7,241 nucleotides of DNA from an uncultured Oscillibacter sp. (GTDB lineage: Bacteria; Bacillota; Clostridia; Oscillospirales; Oscillospiraceae): positions 1 through 7,241 of the forward strand of contig CAMHDB010000093.1 in NCBI GenBank assembly GCA_946183715.1, written 5' to 3'. The translations under genes were made by a program, and so were the position numbers. The notes under the pieces were generated by a model that had not been told where the DNA came from, did no database searches, and saw only the letters and a program-made list of their open reading frames with translations. Within the stretch, counting starts at the first letter, position 1, and the number at the start of each line of letters is the position of its first letter. Below, one piece after another: positions 4,565 to 7,241 of the stretch.

Positions 4565-6550
4565 GTGAAAAAAATCCGGAAAATTGTGTTTCTGGCGGCG
4601 GTGTGCGCGTCGCTGCTGACGGGCTGTTTCGTGGAGGACGTGGAGATGTCCGCGGAACGCGCGGAGGCGGCGTCGGGCGCGCAGTCGTACAGCCCCGACA
4701 GCTGGGCCGTCTACTGGTACCACTGCGGAAGCAACCTCGAAAGCGACTGGGGCTGTGCCTCCGGCGACCTCAAGGAAATGCTGGAAGTAGACCTCCCCGA
4801 AAACGTGCAGGTCGTCGTGGAGACCGGCGGCGCGGAGACGTGGCACAATACGCAGGTCGACGCCGGCAAACTCCAGCGCTACGTCTACGACAGCGACGGC
4901 TTCCACCTCGTCGACGAACAGCCGCGCGGCAATATGGGCAGTGCCGACACCCTCGCCGACTTCCTCAAATTCTGCTCGTCGCACTACCCCGCCGCCCACA
5001 CGATGGTGATATTCTGGAACCACGGCGGCGGCAGTGTCGGCGGTGCGGCCTACGACGAGAATTACAAGTACGATTCGCTCAAACTCAACGAATTTTATCA
5101 GGCCTTTAAAGAGGCCTTTGAGCTTTCCACGGAGAATCCGCCCGTTGACGTTGTCGGCTTCGATACGTGCCTGATGGCGACCATCGACACGGCCTACACC
5201 TTCTGCGACATCGCCCGGTATCTGGTGGCCTCGGAGGAGTCGGAGCCCGGCTGCGGCTGGTACTACACCGGGTGGTTACAAGCCCTCGCGCAAAATCCCG
5301 GCATGGACGGCGCGCAACTCGGCAAAGCTATTTGTGATTCTTTCGCGCAAGGGTGCAAAGAGGAGGGCGTCGCCGACGAAATCACGCTTTCCGTCACGGA
5401 TTTGAGCCGTATCGGGAATCTCATGGAGGCCTACGAGAATCTCGGGCAGGAGGCGCTTCTGAACGCCGTCGACAACCCGGGCTTTTTCCCGGCGCTGGGG
5501 CGTATGGCCAGCCGTGCGGAGAACTACGGCGGCAATACGGAGGACGCCGGTTACACGAACATGGTCGACCTCGGCGACTTCGCGCGCAACTGTCAGGAAC
5601 TTCTTCCGGAAAGCGCCGGGGCCGTACAGGACGCCTTGGGGGATTGCGTCGTCTACAGAATCAACGGTCCCTACCGCACACAGGCCACGGGCCTGAGCTG
5701 TTACTACTCCTACAACGCCGACCGCAAGGACTACAGCGCCTACGCCGACATCGCCGCCTGCGACGCCTTCACCTATCTGTACGGCTACGAAATCGACGGC
5801 GCGCTGGACGACCGGGGCATGCAGTACCTGAACGGAATCGGCTTCGAGCGGGAGGAACTCGCGGAGGTGCCCACGCTGTCGGACATCGACGCGGAGCAGG
5901 ATTACCCGGTCTACGTCGACGCCGACGGCAACGCGGTTCTGGAAGTCGGGCCGGACGTGGCAAACGTGCTGAAGGGCGTCTACTTCCGCCTCGTCTACGT
6001 CGACGAGGCGCAGGACATGGCCTTACTCCTCGGGCGCGACAACAATATTTACATGGACTGGGAGGACGGCGTATTCCGCGACAACTTTCAGGGCACTTGG
6101 GGCGCGATTGACGGCAACCTCGTCTATATGGAGCTCATCTACGAGGGCAGCGACTACAATACCTACATGGTGCCCATTCTGCTCAACGGCGAGAAGTACA
6201 ACCTCCGCGTGGTCTACGACTACAACGACGCGCAATACTACATTCTCGGCGCGCGCATGGGGCTGGACGCCAACGGCATGGCCGACAAGAATCTGTTGCA
6301 ACTCACGCCGGGCGACGAAATCACGACCTTGCACTATGTGGCGAGCATGAGCGGCGCGGACGCCTTCGAGCTCTACGAAATGGACACCTTCACGGTAACG
6401 GAGGACACGTCTTTCGCGGAAGTCGACATGGGCGACGGCGAATTTGCCATGATGTTTGAACTCGTGGACGCGCGGAACAATACGACGTGGTCTAAAATGG
6501 CGCTCTTCAACGTGGAAGACGGCGTAATGCGCACGGAAACCCTTGACTGA
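4565..6550 (+). CDS. Clostripain-family (C11) cysteine peptidase lipoprotein
   Basis: A 661-residue protein starting with GTG, fixed by AAGGAGGG (4551-4558) six bases upstream and by a signal peptide beginning MKKIRK. The lipobox L18-T19-G20 before Cys21 predicts lipid anchoring on the outer face of the membrane. The C11 domain starts near residue 45 (WAVYWYHCGSNLES). It contains the catalytic His153 in FWNHGGG and the catalytic Cys202 in GFDTCLMA; clostripain relatives cut after Arg or Lys and often self-process. Lys168 and Lys173, between the two catalytic residues, are candidate self-cleavage points. The C-terminal part, about 420-661, is an acidic, probably beta-rich region found on many clostripain-like proteins (for example TWGAIDGNLVYMEL). 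The gene stands alone, with its own promoter and a strong terminator. Its natural substrate is unknown. Confidence 0.93.
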   Translation: MKKIRKIVFLAAVCASLLTGCFVEDVEMSAERAEAASGAQSYSPDSWAVYWYHCGSNLESDWGCASGDLKEMLEVDLPENVQVVVETGGAETWHNTQVDAGKLQRYVYDSDGFHLVDEQPRGNMGSADTLADFLKFCSSHYPAAHTMVIFWNHGGGSVGGAAYDENYKYDSLKLNEFYQAFKEAFELSTENPPVDVVGFDTCLMATIDTAYTFCDIARYLVASEESEPGCGWYYTGWLQALAQNPGMDGAQLGKAICDSFAQGCKEEGVADEITLSVTDLSRIGNLMEAYENLGQEALLNAVDNPGFFPALGRMASRAENYGGNTEDAGYTNMVDLGDFARNCQELLPESAGAVQDALGDCVVYRINGPYRTQATGLSCYYSYNADRKDYSAYADIAACDAFTYLYGYEIDGALDDRGMQYLNGIGFEREELAEVPTLSDIDAEQDYPVYVDADGNAVLEVGPDVANVLKGVYFRLVYVDEAQDMALLLGRDNNIYMDWEDGVFRDNFQGTWGAIDGNLVYMELIYEGSDYNTYMVPILLNGEKYNLRVVYDYNDAQYYILGARMGLDANGMADKNLLQLTPGDEITTLHYVASMSGADAFELYEMDTFTVTEDTSFAEVDMGDGEFAMMFELVDARNNTTWSKMALFNVEDGVMRTETLD

Positions 6551-6560
6551 ACTTACAGAA

Positions 6561-6597
6561 GCCTCCCCCGTTTTCACGGGGGAGGCTGTTTTGCTTT
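6561..6597 (+). terminator. Strong intrinsic terminator after the C11 peptidase gene
   Basis: A perfect eleven-pair stem, GCCTCCCCCGT (6561-6571) and ACGGGGGAGGC (6576-6586), with loop TTTC, followed by TGTTTTGCTTT. It lies 10 bases after the stop codon. The convergent minus-strand gene ends at 6622, so the same stem could also act for it, although the T-run on that side (TTCTGTAAGTT) is poor. Confidence 0.9.
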
Positions 6598-6621
6598 ATC
6601 GCGAAACAGGAAAATCAGGGC

Positions 6622-7241
6622 TTACCAGTCTTTATCCTGATACGGTGTGGCCTCGAAACCGTCGTCCTGCAAGTTCTGTACGAGGGAGTCGAGCCTGTCG
6701 CGCCAGAAATTCCGGAACCATTCGGCGTCGCCGAACAGGCGCACGAGCGTGGGACTGGTGGCGTAGTAGGCCTTAATGAACAGGCGCCCATACCAAGTCT
6801 GTCCGAGGACGTTGTCGCGGAATCTGCGGAGTGTCCAGACTTCGGGCGTGTCATAGGAGCCGTACACCGAGGTGGCGATGTAACAACCGCCGCCGCCCGG
6901 GGTCGGCTGAGGGGCGACACTTTTTGGCGTTGAGGTGAACTCCGGCTTGTAGGTCTTCGTGTTGCCCTCGGTCGTGCCGTTATCCCAGCCGGAGAACTCG
7001 TAGGTATAGTTCTCGTCCTCGGCCTTGACGGGCGTCTTGTCGGTGGTCGGTTCCGTCTGTCCTTCCGTATGGGTCTTGCGGTCAAGTTCCGTCCCGTCGC
7101 CGTCGAGCCAGATTACCGTGTAGGTGACCTTTTCCTTTGCCACAGGCGTAAAGTTCGGCGTATAAGTCGTGGTATTTCCGTCCTTTGTGCCGTTATCCCA
7201 GCCGGAGAACTCGTAGGTATAGTTCTCGTCCTCGGCCTTGA
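6622..7241 (-). CDS. Surface-type repeat protein with CFI-box C-terminal domain, 5' end missing
   Basis: The frame is open to the right window edge, so only the last 205 residues are seen; the GTG at 7143 is internal, not a start. At least two copies of a 71-residue unit are present, each with AEDENYTYEFSGWDNGT. Between them is VTYTVIWLDGDGTELDRKT, the style of Listeria-Bacteroides/InlB B-type extracellular repeats ('DGDGT...FSGWD'). A PQPTPGGGG linker leads into a domain beginning C119-YIATSVYGSYDTPEVWTL and containing LRRFRD, TWYGR, YYATSPTLVRLFG and the end TPYQDKDW. I recognise this as the C-terminal 'CFI-box' type domain common in Firmicutes, of unknown function. No LPXTG motif is present. 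An envelope or secreted location is inferred from the repeats, since the N-terminus is not visible. Confidence 0.85.
   Translation of the reverse strand, partial: KAEDENYTYEFSGWDNGTKDGNTTTYTPNFTPVAKEKVTYTVIWLDGDGTELDRKTHTEGQTEPTTDKTPVKAEDENYTYEFSGWDNGTTEGNTKTYKPEFTSTPKSVAPQPTPGGGGCYIATSVYGSYDTPEVWTLRRFRDNVLGQTWYGRLFIKAYYATSPTLVRLFGDAEWFRNFWRDRLDSLVQNLQDDGFEATPYQDKDW
6974..7241 (-). repeat. Two copies of a 55-bp perfect direct repeat, 213 bp apart
   Basis: Positions 6974-7028 and 7187-7241 are identical over 55 bp at an offset of 213 bp (71 codons), encoding KAEDENYTYEFSGWDNGT in both units. The second copy is cut by the window edge, so the identical tract may be longer. Flanking repeat sequence has diverged. 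Confidence 0.9.

Noticed and set aside
4219..5109. Plus-strand open frame of 296 codons bridging folA and the C11 peptidase gene
   Set aside because: It runs through an intrinsic terminator, a promoter and two well-supported genes, and its product is Arg/Gly rich with no domain.
5353..6111. 252-codon open frame inside the C11 peptidase gene
   Set aside because: Shadow frame with Arg/Gly-rich composition; the peptidase frame is continuous through it.
7141..7143. GTG at 7143 as the start of the minus-strand repeat protein
   Set aside because: The frame stays open upstream to the window edge and encodes another copy of the same repeat, so this GTG is an internal Val codon.

Overview
The window looks like chromosome from a GC-rich (about 60% by eye) low-GC-phylum relative, most likely a Clostridia member near Oscillospiraceae. 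The reasons are strong AGGAGG/GGGG-type Shine-Dalgarno sites, Gram-positive style lipoprotein signals, a clostripain-type C11 peptidase, a Clostridia-like formate-THF ligase and a repeat protein ending in a 'CFI-box' type C-terminal domain. The organism assignment is inference; no rRNA or other marker is present.

Layout. Minus strand 1-828: glycerate kinase, cut by the left edge. Then a compact divergent promoter region (829-983). Plus strand 984-2651: formate-tetrahydrofolate ligase (fhs), followed after a 154-bp gap by a PrsA/SurA-like lipoprotein (2806-3786) whose ribosome binding site is partly inside a strong hairpin. A dyad/T-rich terminator-like region follows, then a monocistronic dihydrofolate reductase (folA, 3935-4447) with its own promoter and a clear intrinsic terminator. 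Next is a clostripain-family lipoprotein peptidase (4565-6550, GTG start) with a good promoter and a strong terminator. The right end (6622-7241, minus strand) is the C-terminal part of a surface-type repeat protein, cut by the right edge and convergent with the peptidase gene.

Functional picture. Glycerate kinase, Fhs and DihydroFolate reductase all touch serine/one-carbon metabolism: glycerate phosphorylation toward 3- or 2-phosphoglycerate, formate activation on THF, and THF regeneration. The other three genes are cell-envelope functions: a foldase-like lipoprotein, a secreted/anchored cysteine peptidase and a repeat protein. They do not form one evident pathway.

Hunt result. I see no new multi-gene system. 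The most striking unexplained signal is that the tetranucleotide GATC does not occur once in 7241 bases, with synonymous codon choice apparently arranged to avoid it. Secondary points are the RBS-masking hairpin, a parvulin-like domain lacking both usual histidines, a 55-bp perfect repeat in the surface protein, and a 13-bp tandem duplication spanning the folA stop codon.
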